Source of the DNA: Cryptomeria japonica
Lineage: Eukaryota > Streptophyta > Pinopsida > Cupressales > Cupressaceae
Direction: 5' to 3'
NCBI RefSeq assembly: GCF_030272615.1
Contig: NC_081407.1
Coordinates: forward strand, 97,075,897-97,139,896
DNA length: 64,000 nucleotides
Positions within the stretch are counted from its first letter, which is position 1. Every line of letters starts with the position of its first letter. This document shows, piece by piece, positions 13,201 to 25,200 of this stretch. The translations under genes were made by a program, and so were the position numbers. The notes beneath the pieces were generated by a model, which made no database searches, was not told the origin of the DNA, and saw only the letters and a program-made list of their open reading frames with translations.

Positions 13201-16200
13201 ATCTCAGCCATTGATCTTGTTTTGATCTGGGGCGTTCATTGTAATTGAGGATGCTATATATACCCTCACTCATTTTCATTTTGTAATTAAAAAGAAATTA
13301 GAGATTAGAGAGCAATAAGAAATAGTTAGAAGATTAGAGTTTTGGAGAGAAGAAAGTTATTTTGTAGCAAGATTGAGTTTGAAGAAAGGATTTCAAACAA
13401 TTGTTGTCTATTTTGGCTTTGAGATCAATAAAATATTGAAGTTATGGTGTTTTATTGCAATTCTTGTGGCTATCTTCATGGTTGTTCGTTTTCTTGAATC
13501 ATTCTCAATCGAAGTAGTATTTAAGTTTGAAGGACTAAGTGTTGGGCTTGATTTTGGTGAGATTCACGTTCCAAACCACTAGCTTCTTACTGATTGTGGG
13601 AACGCCTTGCGTGGTCAACTGGAGATACCTGAATTACTTAAACCTTCAATCGTCATTGAGCATTGGATATGTGCCTTTGTGGTAGTGTCCATGATCCTTG
13701 ACGAATTGAAAAATCATTTGTTACCTTAGAAGATCGCATCAATTTCAGTTGGGTTGTTATTTCATGGCAATATTGAAATTGGTAGAATCTTGCCAAGTCT
13801 AGCCTACATTGGGTCATTCATAGGATTAGATTAGAATTTATCCCTTGCAAACCCTACCTTTTGATCTTTTTGAAGAAATTGTTTAGTTTTAGGAAAACTT
13901 GTTCCTGCAGCTTGGAGAACGTAAGGCCCCTTGATGAAACAGCATTCACAACGACCACTGGTGCTTATCCACACGTAGAGACCCTACATAAAAGAACATT
14001 GGAGTCACCCTGATTGATCCTTTTTGCGACATCTTCAGCAATCAGAGGCTTTATTCAAGAGAGGATAAGGTACCCTTGGGTATTTTATTCTGTGTATGAT
14101 CGTGTACAAAATACGCGTCAACAATGCCCCACCATCTCCTGGGCCAATTTTGCCTTGGCACGAGCCAACTCCTCCTCTAGGCTGGTCTCTCGAGCTCTCT
14201 GTTGTGCCAACTCCATCTCCATCCTATGCAAGCGAGTGGCTAGCTCCTCCCGAGCTGTGATGGCCGCCACCCACTCCGTCTCTGCTGCTGAGGCACCATG
14301 CTAGGTACGTCTGAGCTAGTAGTACCCGTCCCGGAAGGCTTGCTCTACCCGTTGTAGCAGCAAGTCTACTCCACCAACCTCAGACGTCTCCTCACTCCTC
14401 CAACCTGCCAACATCTCGAGAGTTTCCACAGCACACCAACCCCTGGCCTCAAAACATCTCCCAAACTCCTCAGCACACCCTCCGATGGCAAAGGCGAGGA
14501 GTCCTTCAACGGCAGACTGCCCAACGGTCCACTCCTATCCTAGATAAAGACTGCCAATCTCCGTGTGCTGGCCTCAACCTCTACTACCATCCTCTGCGCA
14601 CTGGCTCCTATCTCTACCAAAAATATCTCTATACCCTCTAGCTCTGGTTCTCGGTAGTGGCCTGCTCCTGTTGTTGCATCTCTGCCATCTCTTCCTCAAA
14701 CCCAACGGTGTCCTGCAGGAAGTCCATCGCCAACTCCTGCTATCTCGCCACCTGATGAGAACTACCCTCATCGAGGTCCACAATCTCAGGAAAAGGACGT
14801 GGCTGGGGTGAGGCAAGGGGGTCCCAATGGTGTCATGGGAGGCATCTCATAGCGACCCAGCCACGCATCCATGGTGGCATCATCATCTCCGGTCACCGTA
14901 CCCTCTGTTGCCGTGACATCCATATGTACCGGTTCCTTCCATTCGATAGACCCAATGCAAGGAGGTTCGCTAGGAACCAATGACACAGTTGGAACGTCCT
15001 CTGTCGAAACTGTTGTGGCGACCCTAGAGGGTGTAGGCAAAGAAGGTCGGGGTCTCAACTGCCCAAATCCTGGGATGGGTACGGCTAGTATGGCTCCCAA
15101 CATCACCCCCGAAGTCTAGAGAGGTGTCAGTCCTCCATCCTGAAGCAATACTTCCGGTGCATACACCAGTCGGCCTACTCCCGCAGGTCGCACTCCACCC
15201 GTCGTTAATCCACGGATCCCTCTCGTCACGTGCCCAAAAGACACCGCGTGGCCGCTACTCTCCTTTGTACTAGGGGCTTTCTCTACTTCCTTCCGGCTAG
15301 CAAGGCGGAATGTGTCATGACTCTAGCTGCTCCTAGAAGATGTGTCCTCGGAGTCTTCCCTTCCTCTGCACTACTATCAGCCTCTTCTGTAGCCTCTTCT
15401 TATGCATCCTCGTCAACTGTCTTCGTCTCTAGTTCCGTGTCTACCTGTGGTGGTCTTCGTCGCTTCCTGCTAGAATGGGCTTCCCCGCTACCTGCCATGG
15501 TATCCAAGTGGGTCCAATAGAAAATGGATGGTTGTGAAGGGTCCCTCGTCTCCCGAGGTTTCCAGACATGCTTCTCCGGCGACACCTGTGTGCGTATAGC
15601 GTCGAGGAACAACCCTATGTCGTGAAACGGCATGTAAAAAGCCTTGTGTCGCAGGATCAAGAATTCATGGATTCTGTCGGACAAAACTGTTGACCAGTTG
15701 TACACCGTCCCATTCCTCAGGCCATTCATAAGTGCAATCATGGGTACCACCGTGTCTGATGCCCTGCTGGCTCCTGTAAGTCTTCTTTTCATAACATCCA
15801 GCAAACACTGCCGATCTCCTGGAACGATGTAGGACTTTTTCAACCCTTGGGTGCCTTGATCGTAGCCCATTCCTGGTCTGAGAGATCACTTCGACAAATT
15901 AATCGCAGCAGTTGCTCTTTCCTTTCTGGCGACATCTTCATAGCATTCTTATCTATTTTCTTTCCCTCATCTGGTATGCCAAATACCCTAGCAAAATCGT
16001 CGGGTGCAAAGGAGACGGTCACAGTGCTCTGCTAGTAAGAGAAAGTTGATGCCCTCATCGCGCTGTCATATGTAGCCACCATCATTCGCAGACATGATTC
16101 GAAATCCCTAATGGTGAATATGGGTATTTGGATTGCCCAATGCACTTGTGCTTTCCTGAGAGATTCTTTAATTACATAATATTTGGGGTTTCCAGCCACT

Positions 16201-19200
16201 AGATCCTGCATACATTTCCACTCAATCCTTCAAATCTAACAGTGTCAAGTTTGATTTTCTCCGACATTGTCTTCTTTTTGGCCTTTCCTGTATCTGTTGA
16301 CCCTGCAATTTTCACTTCAGGCTGCAACACTCACTTCCCCTTGTCCCTAGCTGTCGTGCTTCCTTCTGCCATTTTCCTTGACTTCGACGGTTGGTCTAGC
16401 TGCTACAACCGTTTTCTCCAGTCCAGCTTTCCTAATCTCGGTTTTCCTAATTCCATTTGAATGATTTAACTGTCGGCGCCAACACTTAATAAACTTTTGG
16501 AATTTCGTTATGCTCTACCTTGTACAGCTCTTCTCCTTTTATGCTATCCCTTGTACGTGTTGTGACGTATTCACACATTGCCCCATTGCAAATGGGGACC
16601 CCTGCTTTTTGCTTTCTAGGGTTTGTTTTCTAGGTTTCTAGGGTTTTGTCTTTTAGCCTTTGCGTTTTGAGTGTTGTCAGGGGGATCGCTGGATAGCAGG
16701 CTCTACTTGAGATAGGATGAGTCAGTGGGTGCTCCGAGTTAGGGTTTCCTTCAAGGTCTTCCTTAGGCTTAGTTTTTGCTAGTGGCGTCCCGTTTGAGTC
16801 CTAGGAAGTCAATGAGTGGTTGAGCAAATTCAGCTAAGATATGGAAGGAATGAATCAAGGATCTAGCCTAGGACAAAGTCAAGCCAGTTTGAGAGTGAAT
16901 TGAGCCTAGAATGGGAATTTCACTCCTGACCCTTCCAAAGGGTCCAAAGCGAAATTCATGTAAAACCTTATTTTCCACAAAAACTAGGGCTATATGTCAA
17001 CCTAAAGGAAAAATTTGCATGATCAAGAGGAAAGGAGGCCTAATGAAGTTTGTCCAAAGTGTGAGGAGGATAAAATATGTGAGAAATAGCCTCAAATGTG
17101 AATTTCGCTCCTGACCCTTCCAAAGGGTCCAAAGCGAAATTCATATTTCCTCCATTTTGCTTCTTAGCTTGACCAAGTTAGGAGCTTCTAAGGCATGGTT
17201 TGGTAGATTTAGATACATATTTGCCTTGAAGAGGAATTTTTGGACCTCAAGATGATGAAAGCTAGCCTCAAATGGGAATTTTGCTCTTGACTCTTCCAAA
17301 GGGTCCAGAGCGAAATCTTCCCTTGTTGCCTTCCTTTGGCCTTAAAACCTAGTCCGACCTTGCCTGGACCCAGTTGGGTGATGAAATATCTTGATAGTGA
17401 AAGAAGGAAGTTGATTTGATCAAGTTTGGTGGAGAATGAAGTGAACCTAAGTGAGAAGCTAGCCAAATCATGATTTTAGCTCCTGACCCTTCCAAAGGGT
17501 CCAGAGCTAAAATCCTTGAAAACCTCAAAATTCTCACTTATCATGGCCAAATTCATAGTTCATTAGGCATGTATAGAGGTGTTTTGACATGTTCTATCCT
17601 TAGGAGATGAGTAAAGGTGAAAAGAATGAAGGATTCTAGCCTAAAGGGTGAATTTCGCTCCTGACCCTTCCAAAGGGTCCAAAGCGAAATTCTTGAAAAC
17701 ACTCATTTTTCCTTTAGCAAGAGTCAGGACCAAGGTGGAGATGCATGAGGAAGGATCTATGTTTGCCTCCCAAAGAGGATGAGAGTTGGAAAAGTCAAGG
17801 ATCAAACCCAAAACATGATTTTTGCTCCTGACCCTTCCAAAGGGTCTAGAGCGAAAATCTTTGTAGCTCTGATTTCCTTTCTAATTTTGACCAAGTGTTG
17901 GTCTCTAAGGCACATTGGAAGATGAATTAGTATGTTTTTGCCTTGAGATGGAGTTGGATGATTTTGAAGATCAAGATTTTGGCCTAAAAGAGAATTTCGC
18001 TCCTGACCCTTCCAAAGGGTCCAGAGCGAAATTCATTATATACTTCATTTGCTCCCTTGTTTTAGCTTGAAACCTTGCTCCTTAGATGGAAAACAATCTA
18101 TATTTGCCTCCAGGAGAAAATTGGAGTTTGAAAAATGAACAATCAAGCCCAAATTGTGATTTTCGCTCCTAACCCTTCCAAAGGGTCCAGAGAGAAAAAT
18201 CCTCCTAAGGCTCATTTCCTCCCTAGTTTGGCCAAATTTTGATTTGCAAGGCATCTTGAAGGGAAGAGTGGTCATGTTTGGACTTTGGAAATGTTTGAAA
18301 GCTTTGAAAAAATGAAGGATCAAGTCAAGAATGAGATTTTCGCTCCTAACCCTTCCAAAGGGTCCAGAGCGAATTTCCTCAAAACCACCCCTTTTTCCCA
18401 ATTTTGTGCCAAGCCTAGTGCTGACTAAGGTGAGTTTTGATGGAGAGGTCCTTAGGAATGACTTTGACTTATCAATGATTATCAAAAGTGAAGGATTTTG
18501 AGCCAAATAGTGGAATTCGCTCTTGACCCTTCCAAAGGGTCCAGAGCGAAATTCCTAAAAACACCTATTTTTCCATTGGAGGAGGTCAAGTCCTTGGTTT
18601 TTTATGGCGTGGATGGAAGTGGGATAGCATGTCTTTGCCTCTTGAGGTGGTTTGGAGTTGGAGAAATGGAGAATCAAGCTCAAATCATGATTTTCACTCC
18701 TGACCCTTCCAAAGGGTCCAGAGCGAAAATCTTCATGGACCTCATTGTCTTCCTTGTTAGGCCAAGTTCTTAGTGTCCAAGGCATGTTGGAGGAAGGATA
18801 AACATGTTCTTGCCTTGAGGAATGATGCAAGGCAACAAAAGATGAAATTTCAAGCCTAGAGAGGGAATTTCGCTCCTGACCCTTCCAAAGGGTCCAAAGC
18901 GAAATTCCTTGTAAACCTAGTTTTTTGACCTTGCTTAGGCTTCAATCCTTGTTCCTTGGATGAAAAATGATGAAATGTATCTTGTAAGGAAGAGTGGGAT
19001 TAAAAAAATGAAGGATTTTAGCCAAGAAGGTGAATTTCGCTCCTAACCCTTCCAAAGGGTCAAAAGCGAAATTCCTTACAAGACTATTTTTTGACCTTGT
19101 TTGGGCATCAATCCTTGCTCCTTAGGTGGAAAATGATCTATGTTTGCCTCCAGAGAAGATTGAAGTTGGAAAAGTGAGCAATTTGACCCAAATTGTGATT

Positions 19201-22200
19201 TTCGCTCCTGACCCTTCCAAAGGGTCCAGAGCAAAAATCCTCCTAGACCTCGTTCCCTTCTTAGTTTGACCAAATTTTGATATCCAAGGCATGTTGGGAG
19301 GAAGAAAGGACGTGTTGTTGCCTTTGCAAATGTTTGAAAGCAATGAAAGGTAGACATTTTATCCTAGAAATGGAAATTCGCTCCTAACCCTTCCAAAGGG
19401 TCCAGGGTGAAATTTCACAAAACCACCTTTTTTCCTCAATTTTATGCCAAGGCAATTGCAGACTAGAGTGAATTGAGATGAGAGAAGTCCTTAGGAATGA
19501 TTCCAAATTGCTAATGATTACCAAGTATGCAAATTTTGAGCCAAATCACAAATTTTGCTCCTGACCCTTCCAAAGGGTCCAGAGCTAAATTCCTAGGATC
19601 ACCCTTTTTCCCTTGCAAATCAAGTCAAGTTTTTGGTTTTCATGGCCTAGATAGGAGTGAGGCGATGTGTCCTTGGTCTTGGAGGCGGATTGGAGTTGAA
19701 AGAATGAGGAAATAAGCCTAAAATAAGATTTTCGCTCCTGACCCTTCCAAAGGGTCCAAAGCGAAAATCCTAAAAAACTATCCTTTTCTCCAAATTTTGT
19801 GCTAAGTCAGGCCTAGACTAGGGTGAGAGAAGCTATTTGGAATGCAATGGAAAGATGTTTGACCATCAAAAGTGTAAATTTTGAGCTAAAATGAGAATTT
19901 CGCTCCTGACCCTTCCAGAGTGTCCAGAGCGAAATTCTGGATAGGTCCTGTCCCTGGCTAGGTTTGTGAGCGAATTTGACCTTTTAGGCCTTGTGAAGAT
20001 CAAACCAATGTTGCCAAGCTGGGAAATGAATTCAATGTGAGGGAATCCAGAGGAAATGAAGTGAAGAAAGTCAAATTGGGTGTGAATGGACAAGCAAAAT
20101 GAGAACTTCGCTCTTGACCCTTCCAAAGGGTCCAGAGCGAAATTCATCAAAATCACTATTTCCCCTTTGTGTCAAGATAGGATTTTGATTCCTAAGGCAT
20201 GAAAAGACTAGAGGGAGGTTATTTAAGCCTTGCAAGATAAATTGAAAGTGAAGAAGATGGAGGATTAAGCCTAAAACAGGAATTTCGCTCTTGACCCTTC
20301 CAGAGGGTCCAGAGAGAAATTCCCAATTTCACTCAAATTGCTCATGATAGAGGTCAAGACGTGGATCCCTGGGCTCTGGAGGGAGGAAAACTAGTGTGTG
20401 CTTGCCTTGGAAGGTATTTTGGAGTGGAAACATGATAGATTTTGTCCTAAAAGGTGAATTTCGCTCCTGACCCTTCGAGAGGGTCCAGAGCGAAATTCTT
20501 AAAAGCCTCTCTTTTGCCCCAAATTTGCATCAAGATTGATGTTGGTTGAGAATAAGGGTGTCCTTGGGCATGTATCTAAGCAAGTACAGTTGCAAAGTGA
20601 GAACAATTTGAGCCAGGAAGGCAAATTTCTCTCCTGACCCTTCCAGAGGGTCCAGGGCGAAATTCTTATAGGGCCTGTCCCTGGGAGAATATTGAGCGAG
20701 CTTCATTTTAACATCTTCTTGTTGATGATTTAAGGTAGAAAATGCTATGTTGAAATGAACTTATTATATGACCTTAATCATCTTTTGGTTTGTTGTGTAG
20801 ATGAAAGAAGACCAGGCCAGGGCAAGGACGACCTTCTCCAGTCCAGCATCATCAAGGATGACCTCTTCCAGTCCAACATTTCAAGGAAAGGTACACCATC
20901 CATCCTGCACATCAAAGACAAAGGAGGTCAGAGCAAGGGTTCGTTGAAGAAGCAGACAGTTTCAGAAGAGTTAATTAAAGTTAGCTTCTCAGCATCATCA
21001 AATTGAACATCAACCAAGTTGCAAGTATCAGACAAGGTGGCATCCCAGTCCTCATTCCTCCAGTTGGGTTGGTCCACCTCAGCGTGTCCAGATTCAATGT
21101 ACCTGACTCATCAAAGATGACACAAACTTCGATGTACCTACCTCAGTTATCCATTGGTCAAATATTCCAGAGAAGACATGTGTCCAAATAATGCAATTAT
21201 TTCATTGGCCAGAATTGAGTTTGTTGTAACAAACCCTAATTAGGGTTTTCATTGTAAAATCTCGGCCATTGATCTCAAGTTGATCTGAGCCATTGAATTG
21301 TATTGAGAGCGCTATATAAGCCCTGGCTCCTCATTTGTAAAGGCGAATAGTTAGTCAATAGCTAGAAGGTTAATAGTTAGTTCATAGAGGTTAGAATAGC
21401 TAATGATTAATAGCAAATAGAATAGCAATCAGAGTAGAATAGGAAGAGAAGGCAAAGATTGTTGCCAAGATGTTGTTGTAAAAGACTTGTAAACTTCATT
21501 GAAGAAATGGTGAAATCTATGGGTCGATTCAACAATTTGCATGGTCTCTATACTTCTCAGATTTGATTTCATGTTATTAGATGAGTGGAAGAAATGTGTT
21601 TGATTGATGGTGAAATTTGTATATCCATACTACTAGCAGTTTGTTGATTGCAGACTTGCCTTGTGTAGTCAACTGGAATCATTCAACTTGAGCTTAACTT
21701 CAATTGTCGCTTCTTCATTGACATGCATCAGCCTGATGGTGTCTATGCCTGTAGTGATGATCTGAACATCATAAAGTTTTCCTCCGAAGATCGCACTAAC
21801 CTTGTGGAGATGGTCCTGGGATGTCAAAACAAGACTTAGTTAGAATTTCATCAAAGGTCATTCATTGCTCTTACGTTCTGAGCATCAGAATTAGATCCTT
21901 TCCTCGCCCTCATCCTTTTCATTTTTTTTTTCAAAATCTAGACTAGTGAAATCCTATGTTCCAGTAATATTCAAAGCGAATTAGACGTTCAATCATCAAG
22001 TGTAAGTCCCCTTGTGATTCCAGCAAAAATCACATCGTACCACAAAGAGCTTATCCACGAGTAGAGAACCTACATACAAGAACCTTGGAGTTACTCCGAC
22101 TGATCCTTTGGCGAGATCTTCAGCAGTCGAGAACTTTGCTCAAGAGAGGATAAGATAGCTCTGGGTATTTTATTCTGTGTTTGGTCGTGTACAAAAGACA

Positions 22201-25200
22201 CGTCAACAGTACGGCACATTGTACGGTCTTCCTCTTTTTATTTGTGGGTTGTCCACTTCGTGTACGGAATCGTCGTACGGCCCTTTCTTCCTGCTGTCGT
22301 GCGGTTGGCAATTCTTCTATGTCACGTGGTCGTACAGTTTTTCATTACTTCCTATCATATGGTGTTTGATTGCTTCATGTTGTACGGTGTTCGATTGCTC
22401 CCTGTCGTATGGTTTTCTTTCCTCCGTCTGCCATCGATGTACGGATTGCACGGATTGTACCTGTGTTAGCTTATGTTCGTACGGATTTTATGTGATGCTA
22501 TCGTACGATCCTCTGTCTCCCGCCACTGTACGATGCCTCCTTGCTTACGCGGTTGTATGGCCTTCCTCCGTCACACCTTGTCCGTACATCGTCCTCTTGG
22601 CCACGCGACAGTACGGTTTCAGTTAATCTGCCACTATATGGATTTTAATATAGTTGTACTATGCTGCTTAAAACGTTCGGACTTTGTGACTAGCGATTTT
22701 TGCATGTCCATACGGATTCTTCCTTCTGTCACCCTTGGCGTATGGATTATCACCCTCGACGTACGACGGTTTTTTTTTTTTCCTTCTGTCACCCTAGGCG
22801 TATGGATTATCACCCTCGACATACGGCTAATGTACGGTTTTGAAAAATGAATTCCGTACAGTCTTTTTTTTCCACTATTTCAATTTTTTCAAAAAAAATT
22901 AAATAATTACCTTTTCAATTTGTCCGACTAGGCCCCGCCTCCCACCGAATTGGGTCATTTCGTTGCTGCCTGTGGTGGTAAATTTTCAATTTCGACCCGT
23001 TTACCGTCTCCTTTATCGGTTGGTCACCCAATGTCGACAACTTAATTGCTCCATTCACAACTACCTCGCGGATTTTATATGGCCCCAGCCATCGGACTTT
23101 AAATTTCCCAGGCTTAATCTCATTCCGCACATTATACTTCAACACCCACTAACCTGGATGAAATTCCATGTGCCGGATGTGCTTGTCATGCCAAAAATTT
23201 TGTCTTTGTTGGGCGGCTTCAGTGGCCCATTGGGCCATCATCTACATTCATCCAACTTGCCTAACACATACAACCGCTCCCACAGGCTTTCCATATCTCC
23301 TAGGCGATTCTTGATCGCGATCCTTAAACTCGGAACCATGAATTCTGCTAGCACAATGGCCTCTTGGTCGTACATTAACTGAAAGGGTGTCTGGCCTGTG
23401 GTGACTTTGTAGGTGGTCCTGTATGCCCATAGTACGGATGGCAACTTCTCCTCCCAATCTTCCTGTCCAACCTTGCAGGACTTATAGATCACAGACACCA
23501 ATATTTTATTAGTAGCCTCAGCTTGCCTGTTGGCCCTCGGGTAGTACGGGCTTGACAAGGAGTGAAAAATCTTGAATTCCATCGTGAGCAACTTGACGAC
23601 ATGATTCACAAAGTGCCCAACACGATCACTCGTCAGTTGGATTGGAATGTCGTACCTTGTAATAATCTGTTCATAAATGAACTTGGCTGTACTCAAAGCT
23701 GAGTTATCCGGCAGTGCTCGCGCCTCAGCCCACTTGGTAAGGTATTATGTCGCCACCACAATGTAACGACAGCTCTGTGTTCTGCTGACCTTCAAAGGTC
23801 CAATGAAATCCAGACCCCAGCATTCAAACAACTCCTGGGCATGGGATGGATTGAGGGGCATAAAGTCCCGCTTCAATGGTTTTCCTGCCCTCTGGCACGT
23901 ATCACAGCCCACCACCCATTCTCGTGCATCATTATACAAGGTGGGTCACCATAGTCTGGCCAGCAATACTTTGCGTGCGGTGGTGTCTGGACCCATGTGG
24001 CCTCCTGCGGGCCCTTCGTGTGCTTCCCGGAGCACTCCCAAAATCTCTTCTTCCATCACACACCTTCTGAGGACTTGGTCGAGTCCCATTTTATACAGCA
24101 ACCCATTAATTAGCTGAAATGTCCTGCTTCTCAAGACCAGCTTCCTTCTCTCACTCGGTAGCATCTCGGCTGGGAACCGAGAGGTAGACAAGTATTCCCC
24201 AATGTTCGCATACCACGGCGGTAGTGCCGCAATTTGGAACAGATGTGCATCAGGAAAATCATCATTGACTCCCTCCGGCGGCTCTCCCAACCTAATCCAA
24301 GACAACTGATCAGCGATCACATGACTCTTGCCTAGCCATACAATTATTGTGAAAGTGAACTCTTGAAGAAGCAGTAGCCACCTGCTTATTCTGCCTTGGA
24401 TAATGGGTTTATTTACCAGGTACATCAACGCCTGGTGATCCACATAGAAAGTGAAAGGTGTCGCCAGCAAGTAGTGCCGAAATTTTTGTACGGCATAGAC
24501 CATTCTGAGGGCTTCCCTCTCAGTGGTACTGTAATTCCTCTCAGCTTTCGACATCAAGCGACTGGCAAAATAGATGGGATGGTCCAACCCATGTCCCCCT
24601 TCCTGTGCTAGCGTAGCCCCAGTGGCATAGTTTGAGGCATCCACGTGTACATGGAATTCTCGGTCCCAGTTTGGATAGGCCAAAATGGGTGTGGCCACCA
24701 ATCTCCTCTTGAGTTCCTCGAACGCTTCCCCCTATGCTAGTCCCCATATGTACGGTTCGCCCTTTCTTGTCAGCTTGTCCAGTGGGAATGAAAGTTGGGC
24801 AAAGTTCTTGATGAACTTCCAGTAGTATCCTATATGTCCCAAGAAGAACTTTACTCCTGTTACATCAATGGGCGAATCCATCTCCACAATTACCCGTACC
24901 TTATCCGAGTCAGTTTTCAACCCATCTTTACAAACAATATGGCCCAGCAACTTTCCTTGCGGTACCATAAATCTACATTTCCTCGGATTCAAGGGTGGCC
25001 TGGCCCTCCGGCATCTCTCCATGCATTCTCTCAGCGCCACCAATTGAGTGTCTTCGCTACTAAAAATCGACCAGTCATCCAAAAAGGCCTTAAAATTTCC
25101 CACTGACATCTTATCGAAGATGTGGAGGACTATCCTCTGAAATGTTGTCAGAGCATTGCACAAACCGAACGGCATTCGGTTGTACGCATAGACTTCGTCC

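Larger units (their letters stand above)
7240..14123 (+). mobile_element. Giant LTR 'A' carrying an ORF; left end unresolved
   Basis: Related to B and C: hairpin tandem repeats, then a splice-acceptor-like site, a long ORF, a palindromic telo-box/TATA promoter and a roughly 0.87-kb downstream part ending gcgtcaaca at 14,123, as in B (cacgtcaaca) and C (acaccaaca). The flank after 14,123 is atgcc, but no matching atgcc|TG start was found upstream, so A may be 5'-truncated or rearranged; the start given is a guess. It is antisense to ARP. Confidence 0.65.
16558..22208 (+). mobile_element. Giant solo LTR 'B' (5,651 bp) with TSD GTACG
   Basis: Starts TGTTGTGACG, ends CACGTCAACA (TGTTG/CAACA terminal inverted repeat) and is flanked by GTACG at 16,553-16,557 and 22,209-22,213. 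No internal polymerase and no second copy of the terminal sequence is present, so it reads as one LTR left by LTR-LTR recombination. Order: 0.36-kb head, 3.75-kb hairpin array, a remnant where A and C have their ORF, telo-box/TATA promoter, 0.9-kb R-U5. Its head (gccccattgcaaatggggac) matches that of C and its tail matches A. It lies inside an older LTR and antisense to ARP. Confidence 0.9.

Noticed and set aside
16911-20156. Many short ORFs with shared peptides ([17 protein letters not shown])
   Set aside because: They are translations of the hairpin core in different frames, without starts or conservation outside the core.
16905-20675. Regular palindromic repeats with unique-looking spacers, CRISPR-like at first sight
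   Set aside because: Units are about 176 bp with alignable, diverged spacers, in a eukaryotic LTR with TSD; no cas genes. It is a U3 tandem array.
7240-22208. A and B as the two LTRs of one element with 14,124-16,557 as internal region
   Set aside because: B has its own GTACG duplication on both sides, A and B arrays differ in sequence and unit length, and A has the ORF while B does not.
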